This document shows, one piece after another, positions 8,101 to 18,300 of a stretch of 64,000 nt of DNA (position 1 is the first letter of the stretch; every line of letters starts with the position of its first letter). Under the pieces are notes generated by a model that saw nothing but the letters and a program-made list of their open reading frames with translations, had not been told where the DNA came from and ran no database searches. The translations under genes were made by a program, and so were the position numbers. The stretch is from positions 62,001-126,000 of the forward strand of contig NZ_QGGZ01000017.1 in NCBI RefSeq assembly GCF_003148825.1, given 5' to 3'. Source of the stretch: Streptomyces sp. CG 926. Its GTDB lineage: Bacteria; Actinomycetota; Actinomycetes; Streptomycetales; Streptomycetaceae.

Positions 8101-10574
8101 GGGGCCATCCCCGCGGGTGCGGGGAGCAGTCCATGAAGATCGGACCCCCGGGGGCCACGTCGGGAACACCCCCACGGGTGCGGGGAGCGGACCGTACCTA
8201 CCTCTGATCTTGGCGGGGGCGGGGGAACACCCCCGCGGGTGCGGGGAGCAGGGGTCGAATACCACGCTCAGCCACAGCACGCGGGGAACACCCCCGCGGG
8301 TGCGGGGAGCATGAATCGCGGCTCGCCCTTGGGGGACGAGGGCGGGGAACACCCCCGCGGGTGCGGGGAGCAGAGCTTCTCGTACATCCTGCACGTGCCC
8401 ATCCAGGGAACACCCCCGCGGGTGCGGGGAGCAGCGCGACACACCGCCCAGTGAAGCGCACTGGTGGGGAACACCCCCGCGGGTGCGGGGAGCAGCTTCG
8501 GGATCTGAGCCGAGAATGGCGAACAGGGGGAACACCCCCGCGGGTGCGGGGAGCAGTTTGGAAGGCCCCGGGACCACGTCCCGGGGCCAGGAACACCCCC
8601 GCGGGTGCGGGGAGCAGTCCTACACGGACATCGTGAGCGCTTTGGGCCAGGGAACACCCCCGCGGGTGCGGGGAGCAGGGCTCCCGGGACTCCTCCGACG
8701 TGGACATTGAGGGAACACCCCCGCGGGTGCGGGGAGCAGTTCCCGAGACAGAAGGCGTCCCACTCGTACGCGGGAACACCCCCGCGGGTGCGGGGAGCAG
8801 CACCCCGCACGGACTCATCCCGACCGGGGGCCGGGAACACCCCCGCGGGTGCGGGGAGCAGGATCACGCAGATCAGGATGGCGACAGCCAGGTGGGAACA
8901 CCCCCGCGGGTGCGGGGAGCAGGCCCCCGGCGTCGAAACCATGAGGGCCCCCTGCTGGGAACACCCCCGCGGGTGCGGGGAGCAGCCGCTCATGGCCTAC
9001 TCGCAGGCGTCGCACCTGGGAACACCCCCGCGGGTGCGGGGAGCAGAGGGTGTACGACGGCCGGTCCATCCCCATCGAGGGAACACCCCCGCGGGTGCGG
9101 GGAGCAGTCCGTGGCTGAGGCCGATACGGCCGTGGACCCGGGAACACCCCCGCGGGTGCGGGGAGCAGCTTCGGGATCTGAGCCGAGAATGGCGAACAGG
9201 GGGAACACCCCCGCGGGTGCGGGGAGCAGTTTGGAAGGCCCCGGGACCACGTCCCGGGGCCAGGAACACCCCCGCGGGTGCGGGGAGCAGTCCTACACGG
9301 ACATCGTGAGCGCTTTGGGCCAGGGAACACCCCCGCGGGTGCGGGGAGCAGGGCTCCCGGGACTCCTCCGACGTGGACATTGAGGGAACACCCCCGCGGG
9401 TGCGGGGAGCAGTTCCCGAGACAGAAGGCGTCCCACTCGTACGCGGGAACACCCCCGCGGGTGCGGGGAGCAGCACCCCGCACGGACTCATCCCGACCGG
9501 GGGCCGGGAACACCCCCGCGGGTGCGGGGAGCAGGATCACGCAGATCAGGATGGCGACAGCCAGGTGGGAACACCCCCGCGGGTGCGGGGAGCAGGCCCC
9601 CGGCGTCGAAACCATGAGGGCCCCCTGCTGGGAACACCCCCGCGGGTGCGGGGAGCAGCCGCTCATGGCCTACTCGCAGGCGTCGCACCTGGGAACACCC
9701 CCGCGGGTGCGGGGAGCAGAGGGTGTACGACGGCCGGTCCATCCCCATCGAGGGAACACCCCCGCGGGTGCGGGGAGCAGTCCGTGGCTGAGGCCGATAC
9801 GGCCGTGGACCCGGGAACACCCCCGCGGGTGCGGGGAGCAGATCACGTCGACGTATCCGGGGCGGGCCACGTCGGGAACACCCCCGCGGGTGCGGGGAGC
9901 AGCCGAACGTGATGGTGAACGCGAGCCGATCGCCGGGAACACCCCCGCGGGTGCGGGGAGCAGTGCTGACCCTCGCGCTCCCACCGGCCGACGGGGGGAA
10001 CACCCCCGCGGGTGCGGGGAGCAGCGCGGGGGTGCCGTAGCAGACGAGATCGCCCGGGGAACACCCCCGCGGGTGCGGGGAGCAGCCCCCCACCCATCCG
10101 GGTGGGGGGCCGCTTTGCGGGAACACCCCCGCGGGTGCGGGGAGCAGGACGTGGAGATCGTCCGGTACGAGCGGGACGAGGGAACACCCCCGCGGGTGCG
10201 GGGAGCAGGTCCGTGTAGCTCCAGCGGTCCGACTGCACCAGGGAACACCCCCGCGGGTGCGGGGAGCAGCCAGCACCTGATCTTGTGGCGACCCGAGGCG
10301 CAGGAACACCCCCGCGGGTGCGGGGAGCAGTGGTTCTCCCTCAGTGCAAATGAGTGCGACCCGGGAACACCCCCGCGGGTGCGGGGAGCAGTCCGCGGCC
10401 AGATCAACCGCCGTCGCGCCGAGGGGAACACCCCCGCGGGTGCGGGGAGCAGGTCGCGTTGGCGTTGCCTCGCAGGTCCGTGGCGGGAACACCCCCGCGG
10501 GTGCGGGGAGCAGCCGCAGGAGCCCCGCTGAGCCCCTTTCGGGGCGGGAACACCCCCGCGGGTGCGGGGAGCAG
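8101..10574 (-). CRISPR. Type I-E CRISPR array 1 (41 repeats, 40 spacers)
   Basis: 29-nt repeats recur mostly every 61 nt. In crRNA sense (minus strand) they begin CTGCTCCCCGCACCCGCGGG and end GGTGTTCCC. Spacers are mostly 32 nt, with one 33 and one duplicated 34-nt spacer. The two leftmost repeats (8101-8129 and 8162-8190) are mutated and the one at 8284 differs in its last base, marking the left end as the old, distal end. The leader and newest spacers are therefore at the right, next to cas2. Eleven consecutive spacers occur twice in tandem, leaving 29 different spacers. Several spacers form perfect hairpins. The stem-forming CCCCGC/GCGGGG of the repeat suits Cas6e cleavage. Confidence 0.97.
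8496..9841. repeat. 673-nt tandem duplication of 11 spacer-repeat units inside array 1
   Basis: 8496-9168 and 9169-9841 are the same 11 spacers and repeats in the same order. They share the repeats at 8589/9262 that begin with A instead of G and the unusual 34-nt spacer at 8923/9596. I saw no differences by eye. Stepwise spacer acquisition cannot give this; unequal recombination between repeats or replication slippage can. Confidence 0.92.
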
Positions 10575-10657
10575 AGTGACTGACCTGGGGTTCTATCGGG
10601 GGAGGCCCCAGCTTTGGCTGACTTTCTTTGAATCGGGCATTTAGGGCGTCTGGCCTG
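10575..10657 (-). promoter_or_regulatory. Leader of CRISPR array 1
   Basis: The 83 nt between the cas2 stop and the first intact repeat are less GC-rich than their surroundings, including the run GATTCAAAGAAAGTCAGCCA on the minus strand, and adjoin the repeat at the conserved, unmutated end of the array. Position and composition fit a type I-E leader where the promoter and integration signals lie. It also contains a CTGGGG/CCCCAG hairpin that could end the cas transcript. Confidence 0.6.
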
Positions 10658-11005
10658 CTATCCGTTTCCGAAGCGTCGTCGCTTCGCGGCCTTGCTCCAG
10701 CCTCGGGTGGTCGGTGAGGTGGCGGTGGGGCGGTCATTGGGGCGGTGGATCAGAGTGACGCCTTCGAGGTCGGTGGGATCCCACTTGTGGTCGTGTGTGT
10801 CGAAGGTGAAGCCCTGCTCGTTGTCCGTGCTGTAGGCCAGTAGTGCCCGGCCGTTTCCCGCGTACTGGCGGACCTCCGCCCATAGCGTCTCGCGGATTCG
10901 TGCCGAGGGTCCGCCGATGAAGACGCCTGGTGAGATCTCAAGGAGCCAGCGGGTGAGGAAGCCTCGCAGCCCGATGGGACACTGCGTCAGGACAATAACG
11001 GTCAC
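10658..11005 (-). CDS. cas2: CRISPR-associated endonuclease Cas2, type I-E
   Basis: The 115-residue protein begins MTVIVLTQCPIGLRGFLTRW, the typical start of type I-E Cas2, with the following LEISPGVF. It forms the core of the Cas1-Cas2 spacer integrase, where it is mainly structural. The C-terminal 25 residues are basic (KAAKRRRFG). It starts at a GTG that overlaps the cas1 stop codon and is the last gene of the cas operon, directly before the array leader. Confidence 0.95.
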   Translation of the reverse strand: MTVIVLTQCPIGLRGFLTRWLLEISPGVFIGGPSARIRETLWAEVRQYAGNGRALLAYSTDNEQGFTFDTHDHKWDPTDLEGVTLIHRPNDRPTATSPTTRGWSKAAKRRRFGNG

Positions 11006-11967
11006 CAGGTCACCGTCTCGGCGTAGTTGCGGCCTGCGGGTACGGCGATATCACGGTCGGAGCGGAGGGTGACCTGGTCCTTGCCTTCCGAGAGATCTTC
11101 GGTTGTCGGGGCGTTGGGTTGCCCGGTCAGTAGTAGCCCTTTGATGTCGTCGACGCATCGGTCGAGCAGGCGGGCCTTGTTGATCCTGTCGCGCAGAGCG
11201 CGCCGTGTACGGGATCCGACGTCCTCGCCGCCCTCGGCGGCGACGTTGAATGCGACGGGGATGCCGATCTCGGTCTTGTAGAGGTCTGCTACGTCCAGGA
11301 CGAAGGACAGTTCGTGGCCGGAGTGCACGAACCCGAGGCCGGGGGAGCAGCCCATCGCTGCGACGACCGCGTGCGCGATCCCGTACATGCACTGGGCGGC
11401 CGCAGTCACTGCCTGGTTGGCGGTGTCGCCCGAAGTGAAGTCGCCGGGGATGTACTGCCGGCCACGCCAGGAAACACCCGTACGCTTCGCCTCTGCGCGG
11501 TAGCAGTCCTTGACACGGCGGCCCTCGTGCCCGAGGAGTTCCTGCCGGTTGAACCCCGCCGGATCTTCGTCCGGGAAGCGCAGCCGGTACATGGCGCGTG
11601 CCACCTCCAGGCGGGTCCGCCGGTTCGCCCACTGGGTGGCTTGGGCTTCGACGAGGGTGGCGGAGCGGTTGAGGGAGCGGCCGCCGGCGTAGTAGCGGAC
11701 GCCTTGCTCACCGACCCATGCGACGGCGGCACCGCTCTCGCCGAGCACGCTCATCGCTTGGTGGGTGATGCGAGTGCCGGGTCCGAGGAGGAGGGTTCCG
11801 ATGGTGGCTGACGGGATGTGGGTGGTTCCGTCGGCGTCCTCGGCCGTGATGGCGTTGTCCTCGCGGTGGATCGTGCACCGCTCCAGGTAGATGAAGGAGA
11901 CGCGTTCCGCGACACGGGTGAGTTCACGGGGGGACATTGCGTGGCGCTGAGCGACTGTGGTGGGCAT
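11002..11967 (-). CDS. cas1: CRISPR-associated integrase Cas1, type I-E
   Basis: The 321-residue protein has the metal-binding residues expected for Cas1e: E148 (in GHEGRR), H215 (GFVHSG), D225 and D228 (LDVADLY). Their spacing of 67, 10 and 3 residues equals that of E. coli E141, H208, D218 and D221. It catalyses spacer integration with Cas2. The start lies 4 nt after the cas6e stop and the gene overlaps cas2 at its 3' end. All catalytic residues are intact, so adaptation should be possible. Confidence 0.96.
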   Translation of the reverse strand: MPTTVAQRHAMSPRELTRVAERVSFIYLERCTIHREDNAITAEDADGTTHIPSATIGTLLLGPGTRITHQAMSVLGESGAAVAWVGEQGVRYYAGGRSLNRSATLVEAQATQWANRRTRLEVARAMYRLRFPDEDPAGFNRQELLGHEGRRVKDCYRAEAKRTGVSWRGRQYIPGDFTSGDTANQAVTAAAQCMYGIAHAVVAAMGCSPGLGFVHSGHELSFVLDVADLYKTEIGIPVAFNVAAEGGEDVGSRTRRALRDRINKARLLDRCVDDIKGLLLTGQPNAPTTEDLSEGKDQVTLRSDRDIAVPAGRNYAETVTW

Positions 11968-11971
11968 GTGT

Positions 11972-12676
11972 TCACCCGGCCTTGGCGAGGGTCATCAGGC
12001 CGCATCCGTACGCCTTCGCTTTGCCGAGGCCCTGGGTGAGGGTTCGCCGTAGGGCGTCGGGGTCGGTGACTTCGAGGCGACCGTCGAAGGTGACGGTGAC
12101 AAGAGGGACACGGTTGCGCCGGCCTCCCTGCGGGCTGGTCTTCTCGAAGTGGTGCCTGTGTTCGTCGCGTACCGCCAGCTGGTACTCGTCGCCTTGCGGC
12201 AGGCGCCGCCGCTCGGGGGGTGTGGTCAGGATGCGGAAGCCGGCGGCTTCCTGCCGTGCGAGCAGCCATCCCATTTGGTGCCGGGGGGTTACGTGCGCAG
12301 TGCGCTTGGTGGGTTCGCCTTCCTTGCGTCGGATCTGGTGGACCGGGTTGGCGGTCAGGCGGAAAGCCCATGTGTCGCCGGCGCGGAGTCCGGTGAGGAA
12401 GGGTTCGTAGTCGTAGGTCTGCCAGGCGGCGGTCGTGGGCCAGCCGGCCTGCTCCACCAGATGTGTGAGGTCGGGGTGTTCCTGGCTCACGATGTACAGC
12501 AGGACCTCTGCCTTGGCGTTCCGGTCGAGTCTCCATAGGGTCCGCGGCCGGTCGGTGCCGCTGGGCATTGCCCCTGCGAAGGAAGACATGACGGCGGCGT
12601 GCAGGCGCTGGGGTGATGCGAGGAGACTGCGGGCGCCGAGCCGGGCGGTGTTGATCCGGAAGCGGGTCAGGTGCAT
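11972..12676 (-). CDS. cas6e: crRNA-processing endonuclease Cas6e (CasE/Cse3)
   Basis: The 234-residue protein starts MHLTRFRIN and has SPQRLHAAV, with H26 at the place of the catalytic histidine of Cas6e, and a C-terminal glycine-rich loop GLGKAKAYGCGL typical of RAMP proteins. It cuts the repeat stem of pre-crRNA and stays bound as a Cascade subunit. It overlaps the cas5e stop by one base (TGATG). It is the only Cas6 in the window and would have to process both repeat variants. Confidence 0.95.
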   Translation of the reverse strand: MHLTRFRINTARLGARSLLASPQRLHAAVMSSFAGAMPSGTDRPRTLWRLDRNAKAEVLLYIVSQEHPDLTHLVEQAGWPTTAAWQTYDYEPFLTGLRAGDTWAFRLTANPVHQIRRKEGEPTKRTAHVTPRHQMGWLLARQEAAGFRILTTPPERRRLPQGDEYQLAVRDEHRHHFEKTSPQGGRRNRVPLVTVTFDGRLEVTDPDALRRTLTQGLGKAKAYGCGLMTLAKAG

Positions 12677-13431
12677 CAGGGACCGTCCATCGGGGACAGC
12701 AGGGCCTCAGGCTCGTGCCGAGGTACGGGGACGGGAGCGCGCCGCTTGCGGCCGGCTGAGCTGGGGCTGAAGCGGGGGTTGTGTACCTCGATCGAAGTGG
12801 ATATCACGCTGCGCAGGGCGTAGCGGCGGTGGCGTGGGTCGAAGCTGATCGGCTGGTCCTTGAGCGTGTCGCCGAGGCGGCTGTCGGCTGTGCCTTCGCC
12901 CAGGATGGTCAGGGTGATTGTGCGGTCGTGGCGGCGCTGCTCGCGGTACCAGTCGGACGCCTGCCACTCCTCGGCCTTCAGGGCCTCGACCGGATCGTCG
13001 ATGTTCCTGAGGCCGAGGTCCAGGGGGCCCTGCGGTGGGCACGAGCGGCGGCCGAGGTAGGGGAGGTAGACGGGAGTTTGAACGGCGGCGTGCAGGGCGC
13101 GGATCATTGCGTCGTGGCCGGCGATTGCCGCTACGAACACGGCGTCGGCGAGGTAGAAGCGTTCCGACACCGGCATCGCCTTCTCGGTGTCTGCATGGTG
13201 GGCGGTTTGGAAGTCCCTCAGCCGGGTGCCCGGTTGGTCGATGCGTACGGCAAAACGGAGCGCGGCGAGGTCGGTGAGGTCTGCGGTACGGTCCCGCCCG
13301 AGGGCGGCGGCGAGGAGGCCGATCACGCCGCTCTTGGTGGGGGCGGACTCGGTAGTGCGTCGGGCAAACCGGGCCGAGGCCCCCCACGATTGCAGGGGGC
13401 CTGCCAGGCGTAGGGCCAGGACGCTTTTCAT
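12676..13431 (-). CDS. cas5e: Cascade subunit Cas5e (CasD)
   Basis: The 251-residue protein opens with LALRLAGPLQSWGASARF and TKSGVIGLLAAALG, hallmark sequences of Cas5e. In Cascade it binds the 5' handle of the crRNA and contacts the Cse1 subunit. It is translationally coupled to cas7e (ATGA at 13428-13431) and to cas6e. The extreme C-terminus is basic and poorly conserved. Confidence 0.95.
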   Translation of the reverse strand: MKSVLALRLAGPLQSWGASARFARRTTESAPTKSGVIGLLAAALGRDRTADLTDLAALRFAVRIDQPGTRLRDFQTAHHADTEKAMPVSERFYLADAVFVAAIAGHDAMIRALHAAVQTPVYLPYLGRRSCPPQGPLDLGLRNIDDPVEALKAEEWQASDWYREQRRHDRTITLTILGEGTADSRLGDTLKDQPISFDPRHRRYALRSVISTSIEVHNPRFSPSSAGRKRRAPVPVPRHEPEALLSPMDGP

Positions 13432-14627
13432 GCCTTCCCCAGGCGCTCAGCAACGGCTTCGCCCACTTCGGTGACCAGTGGCCCCAGGTCGACGGGCGTG
13501 CCGAGCGGGGCCAGGGCGGCCGTGGGCTCCCCGACGCGCAGGATCCAGGTGCGGTCGGCGGTGGCGCCGAAGGTCTTCTCGACCGCAGGGATGTGGTCCG
13601 CCAGCGCCTCGCAGGCGGCGCGGACGTGCCCTTCGCCGGTTTCCTGCTGCACGACAGGCCGCTCGAAGGCCCCCACGAAGCTGACGGGGCGGGAGGAACG
13701 GAGCTTGACGATCACCGCGTCGGGGACGGTGTGGTTGCCGAAGGTGTTGGCCTTCCCGGTGGGCATCGACATGGCGAATCCCTCGACGAATGCTTCCACC
13801 GCCCTGCGCACGGGTTCGCCCGCGCGTTCCACTTCCGTGAGGCCGGCATCGAGGTTCCTTGCGAGCAGGTCCACGTCCACGGCGGCGTAGCGGTACAGGG
13901 TGGCAGAGTTGAAGTCGACCGTGCCGATCATTCCAGCTCCGGGTTCCGCACTGGAGTTCTGATCGTCCACGGCGGTGAAGTAGTCCGACTCCATGTCCAC
14001 GGCGTGCACGCTGAGGGCGTGGGCGACCTGGGCCGCGGCATCGACGTTGATGTCGGAGGCGTCTGCGACCATGCGGCCGAAGAGCGCGATGTCGACCGAG
14101 TGGCGGGTGGAGGCGATCTGCTTGGCGCGCGCCTTGATGTCCTTGTCCTTCACGAACACCTTGGGCTCGTCGTTCTTGCCGATGCCCTCGACCACCAGCT
14201 TCGCCAGTCCGTCGAGCTGGTGGGCGCTCAGGAACAGAAGGTAGGAGGACTGAGGGGCCTGGGGATCCGTGACGTCGTCGTCCTTCCCGGAGGACTTCCG
14301 GGTAGGCGTTTCGATCTTCGCGCCCGTGGCCACCTGAACGAGTTCGGCTGCCATGGGCCATACCTGTTCGGGCGCCAACGAGGGTTCGAGCGCCGTGATC
14401 CGGGATGTCAGCGCGTCGACGACCTTCTTGGTCCGTACGCCCAGCTCGGCCGGCTCGAGCAAGCTGTCGAAAGCCTTCCGGGTGGCCCGCTTCCACGCCT
14501 GGCTGGAGACTCGGGAGCGGCGCACCCCACCGTAGACAGCGCTCTTGGGTGCCCCGGTGTCATCTCGGTTGATGTTGCTCGGTGGGACGGTCTGCAGGAT
14601 GTGCACGTCAAGGATGGTGCGGCTCAT
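13428..14627 (-). CDS. cas7e: Cascade backbone subunit Cas7e (CasC/Cse4)
   Basis: The 399-residue protein begins MSRTILDVHILQTVPPSNIN and then DDTGAPKSAVYGG, the conserved N-terminus of Cas7e. Six copies form the crRNA-binding backbone of Cascade. The start at 14627 is chosen because ATG overlaps the cse2 stop (ATGA) and matches the family; the open frame extends far upstream without homology. A low-complexity Lys/Asp insertion lies near residues 110-125. Confidence 0.95.
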   Translation of the reverse strand: MSRTILDVHILQTVPPSNINRDDTGAPKSAVYGGVRRSRVSSQAWKRATRKAFDSLLEPAELGVRTKKVVDALTSRITALEPSLAPEQVWPMAAELVQVATGAKIETPTRKSSGKDDDVTDPQAPQSSYLLFLSAHQLDGLAKLVVEGIGKNDEPKVFVKDKDIKARAKQIASTRHSVDIALFGRMVADASDINVDAAAQVAHALSVHAVDMESDYFTAVDDQNSSAEPGAGMIGTVDFNSATLYRYAAVDVDLLARNLDAGLTEVERAGEPVRRAVEAFVEGFAMSMPTGKANTFGNHTVPDAVIVKLRSSRPVSFVGAFERPVVQQETGEGHVRAACEALADHIPAVEKTFGATADRTWILRVGEPTAALAPLGTPVDLGPLVTEVGEAVAERLGKA

Positions 14628-15355
14628 TCGTTTTCCCTCATCTCGTTCGTTGCGCTCACAAGCGGTACGGCGGAAATGCCCTGGTCCTGCGTCGTCCTGG
14701 GGGCCGGGGGACGGTAGGCGTGGAAGCTGCGCCCCCATGCCTGACGGACCTGGCCGGCTCCGCCCGGCCGCTGCCATTGGTCGAGTTGCTCGGCGAGCAG
14801 GCCGTAGTCGAGGGGGACCTCCGCAGTGCGCATCAGCGTGACCAGATCCCGCAGTCTCTGGGCCAGCACGTCGAGGGTGCTGGATGTCCCTGCGCGGACG
14901 AACCTCTTGCGGACGGGATCGTCCGCGTCGGTCCCCGACATGAGCCGACGTACTGCTGTTCCCACGGACGGCCCGTCGGGCACGTGCATGCGCCTGGAGC
15001 GGTTGGACTGCTGGTGCACGGCCCACAGAGTGATGGCGACATGCGCGGCGCGCTCGGCCCGGAGCGCCTCGGATTCCGGTGCGGTGTGCCTTCGCTGGGT
15101 GAGGTACGCCGCGTGGAATGCCTCGACGCCGACCAGCCCCCAAAGGTCCGGTGTCCGGGTCGGCTGACGTCCGACGCCCCGCCGAAGGCGGGCGAGGGCC
15201 TGCACGGCTTCGGCACGATCGCCGAGATAGCCGATCTGCAGCGTGTGGACGTGTTGATTGACGGCCTGGCGGAGTGGACCGAGTTCCTTGACCGGTGTCT
15301 GTGGCGCGTTAGGTGGCTCGGCAGGCGCCGGGATCGACGGCACGGTGTCGGTCAT
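14624..15355 (-). CDS. cse2: Cascade small subunit Cse2 (CasB)
   Basis: The 243-residue protein is helical and has Cse2-like features such as ALARLRRGVG near residue 55 and the basic patch around QQSNRSRRMH. Two copies line the target-strand groove of Cascade and stabilise the R-loop. It is longer than the E. coli protein (about 160 residues), with extra N- and C-terminal Pro-rich tails, as is common in actinobacteria. Both ends overlap neighbouring genes by four bases. Confidence 0.93.
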   Translation of the reverse strand: MTDTVPSIPAPAEPPNAPQTPVKELGPLRQAVNQHVHTLQIGYLGDRAEAVQALARLRRGVGRQPTRTPDLWGLVGVEAFHAAYLTQRRHTAPESEALRAERAAHVAITLWAVHQQSNRSRRMHVPDGPSVGTAVRRLMSGTDADDPVRKRFVRAGTSSTLDVLAQRLRDLVTLMRTAEVPLDYGLLAEQLDQWQRPGGAGQVRQAWGRSFHAYRPPAPRTTQDQGISAVPLVSATNEMRENE

Positions 15356-18300
15356 GGAGAGACTCCTTCGCTGGTGTCGACCCTGTCCGGATCCGGCGCC
15401 GGGGCGTGGCGCAGCGGAAAGGCCTTGTGGAGCCGAGCGCGGAACACCCGCTCGGCAGCGGTGTTGTCCAGCCAGCCGCTCTCACCAGCGGCAGCCAGCT
15501 GCCGGTCGGCCGCTTCCCACAGGATTCGGTGGGCCGCGACCTGCCACGCCCGGCGGGCCGCTCCCGGCTCAATCGCCGTGCCCAGCCCGGTCAGCCACTG
15601 CCGATAGGGGCCGTCCAGCAGACCGAACCCCAGGTCCCGAGCTGTCTCACGCGGTGCCTCAGGATCCCGCCCCGACGCCCTGGCAAGGTCGGCTGCCAGG
15701 TCACCCAGAGCGCCGACGCCCGCATTGCTGTCCTCCACCGCCCCCAGAGCCTCGGTCGCGTATCGCTGGTCTTGCTCGTGGAGCAGGATGACCGACATCG
15801 TGAGGCTGTCGTCGACGACCTCGTCGATGACCGATTGCTGGGTGCCGTACGTCGCACCGATCAGGCGGGGCCTGATGAGCATGTCGCGGGGCAGTAGGCG
15901 CTCGTAGGTGAGCTCGGCGACCCACTTCAGCACTCCCGCTCGCAGGTAGGCGGGAGGCTCATCCCGTGCCCCTGCCCGTTCCTGCGCCTCGGACATGAGC
16001 AGCGAGGCCAGGCCGCGCCAGGCCGCCCGTGTCGGGTCGTGTTCGCGCGGCATGTAGACCGGCGTGCGGCCCAGCTTTTTCTCCTGCGGCTTGCTGCGGC
16101 GCCAGCCGCTCATCGGCTCGTACATGTGCTTGTCGGGCGCCGACAGGGGATCACCGTATGACAGGACGACACCGTGGACGGCAGTACCGTCGTGGTGCAG
16201 CCGGATGCGTCGCGACTGCCATGTGTACAGATCCCGAGGGCCGGTCGGCCGCGATTCCAGGCCCTGCTGCACATCCGGCTCGCACTGCTCCCGGCGCCAG
16301 GCCGGCTTGTCGTCCTTTTCGACGGTGAGTGCACTCGCGTCGGACGCCACGAGGTTCAGGAGAAGGGTCTGGCGGAGCGTGTCACCCTCGACGAAGACGC
16401 CGCCCAAGTTTCCGGCCCAGCCGACTCCTTGTGGGTAGCCCTTGCCGCCCTTGACGCGGGAGTCTCCCACGGCACCTGACTTGATGCCGGAGGTGTCGAA
16501 AGCGTGGGCATGTACGAGCCATCGCGCCGCCTCCGCGAACGAGAGCCTTTCGACGCCGGGTTGGCGCATGGTGAAGAAGGCCTCGCCGTTGGGGACATCC
16601 GCGACGATGCGGTTGAGGGACGCGACGTCGTCCTTGTGCGTCCTCAGATCCGCCACTTGGAAGAACGGGCGTGTGGGGTGGAGGAGGTCGAATCTGTCGC
16701 GGTGACGATCGAGATACGCAGGCACGTCCGCGAACGGTTCCGTACTGTCGTGCAATTCCTGCCAGGCGTCAAGGTCCTCCGGCCCCTCCACCGCGTCGTG
16801 CAGAACCGCCAGTAGGAGCCTCAGCAGGGCGAACTCCTGCGACGGCAGATCCCCCACCAGCCGGCGGACCTCGTCGGCTCGCGCGAAGACCTCCTTCAGA
16901 GAAAGCTCCGTTGCTGTGCCGTCGCATAACTGGACGGGCAACCACGGGCGGGAGACCAAGTCGAAACCAGGCACACCCTTCACCAACCTCACGTCCTTGG
17001 CCCCGGCCGGGTTGATTTCCAGCCCATCGGCCTTGCTGTAGTGGACCTCGAAGCCTGCCAGCCGGGTCTGACGTTCCTCGTCGAGGACGAGGATCAGCTC
17101 GCCGGCCAGCCAGTGGCACTCTGGCGTCTGCCACGCCTGAGGCCCGAATTTCTCGAGCTCCTCGATGGCACGGTCGATCACCCAAGGCTTCGAGAAGTGG
17201 TAGGGCAGACGCAGAGCGCTGGCCGCGATCGCACGCGCCGTCCGAGGAGGCGGCACCGCGTCGACCGGCACGTCGAGTCCGCCCTGCCCCCGGTCCAGCC
17301 AGGGCAAAGTTGCGTATGTCCCATCGCTCCGACGTTGGATGACAAGGACTTCAAGGCTCTCATCGCTGTCCCGCACCTGGGCCCGGCCAGCCCGGGTGTC
17401 GTCCGCGTCGCCGACACCGGCGTCGATCCAACCCACCAGAGACCGTCCTGGCTTGCGGACTTCGGCGATCCGGAAGACCTGCGCGGCACGCTGCTGCTTG
17501 GCGACAGCAACTCCGTGCTCCGCGAGCGCGGCGCTCAGCGCGTCGGCCCACTCGTTCCGGGGGGCAGCGAGCCGGTCCGCGTAGGCGGTCTGCACCAGCG
17601 GGCTGATGTCATCCGGGAGTACGAGCGGTTGCGCATCCCAGTACGGGAGCAGCACCGCAAGCGACCGCAGTAGCGCGTGCCGGCCATAGACGGATACCGA
17701 ACCGCTGACCGGCGCCGGGGGTATCGCTTCCCAGTCGACCCCCGTGACCAGGCACCGGGCCACCCGAAGACGGGCCGGGCGGTCCGCCTGCCCCGGGCCA
17801 CGCTGGTGGCGGTGGAGCCGTCCCATACGCTGTAGGACGAGGTCGACGGGAGCGAGGTCGGTGACCAGCACGTCGAAGTCGATGTCGAGGGACGCCTCGG
17901 CGACCTGGCTGGCGACGACGACGTGGGGCCCCGGCGGCCGCGAACCTACAGGGCCGAACCAGGTCACAAGCCGGTCGTCATTGCGCGCCCGGTCCAGATC
18001 CACGAACCGAGAGTGGGTGACGGTTACAGCCTCGGTGCCGAACCGCTCGCGCAGCACCTCCGCAGCCTGGAGCACACGGTCGACGGTGTTGCGCACCACG
18101 AGCGCGCAACCACCGCCGAGGAGTTCCTCCTCCAGCCGGTCCGCGAGCACACCCAGGTCGTCACCGAGCTGCTCCAACACCACCTCCGTACGCCGGTCCG
18201 CGGCCGCTTCCGGCGCCCTGACGACGGAGTTCCGCCCGGGGGCAACCATGCTGATCAGCGGGTAGGCGTCGGCGGCCTCCAACTCAGGACGCAGATCGGC

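Noticed and set aside
8198..10737. Long frames with repeated TPPRVRGA, EHPRGCGE or CSPHPRGC units
   Set aside because: These are translations of the CRISPR repeats, not a repeat protein.
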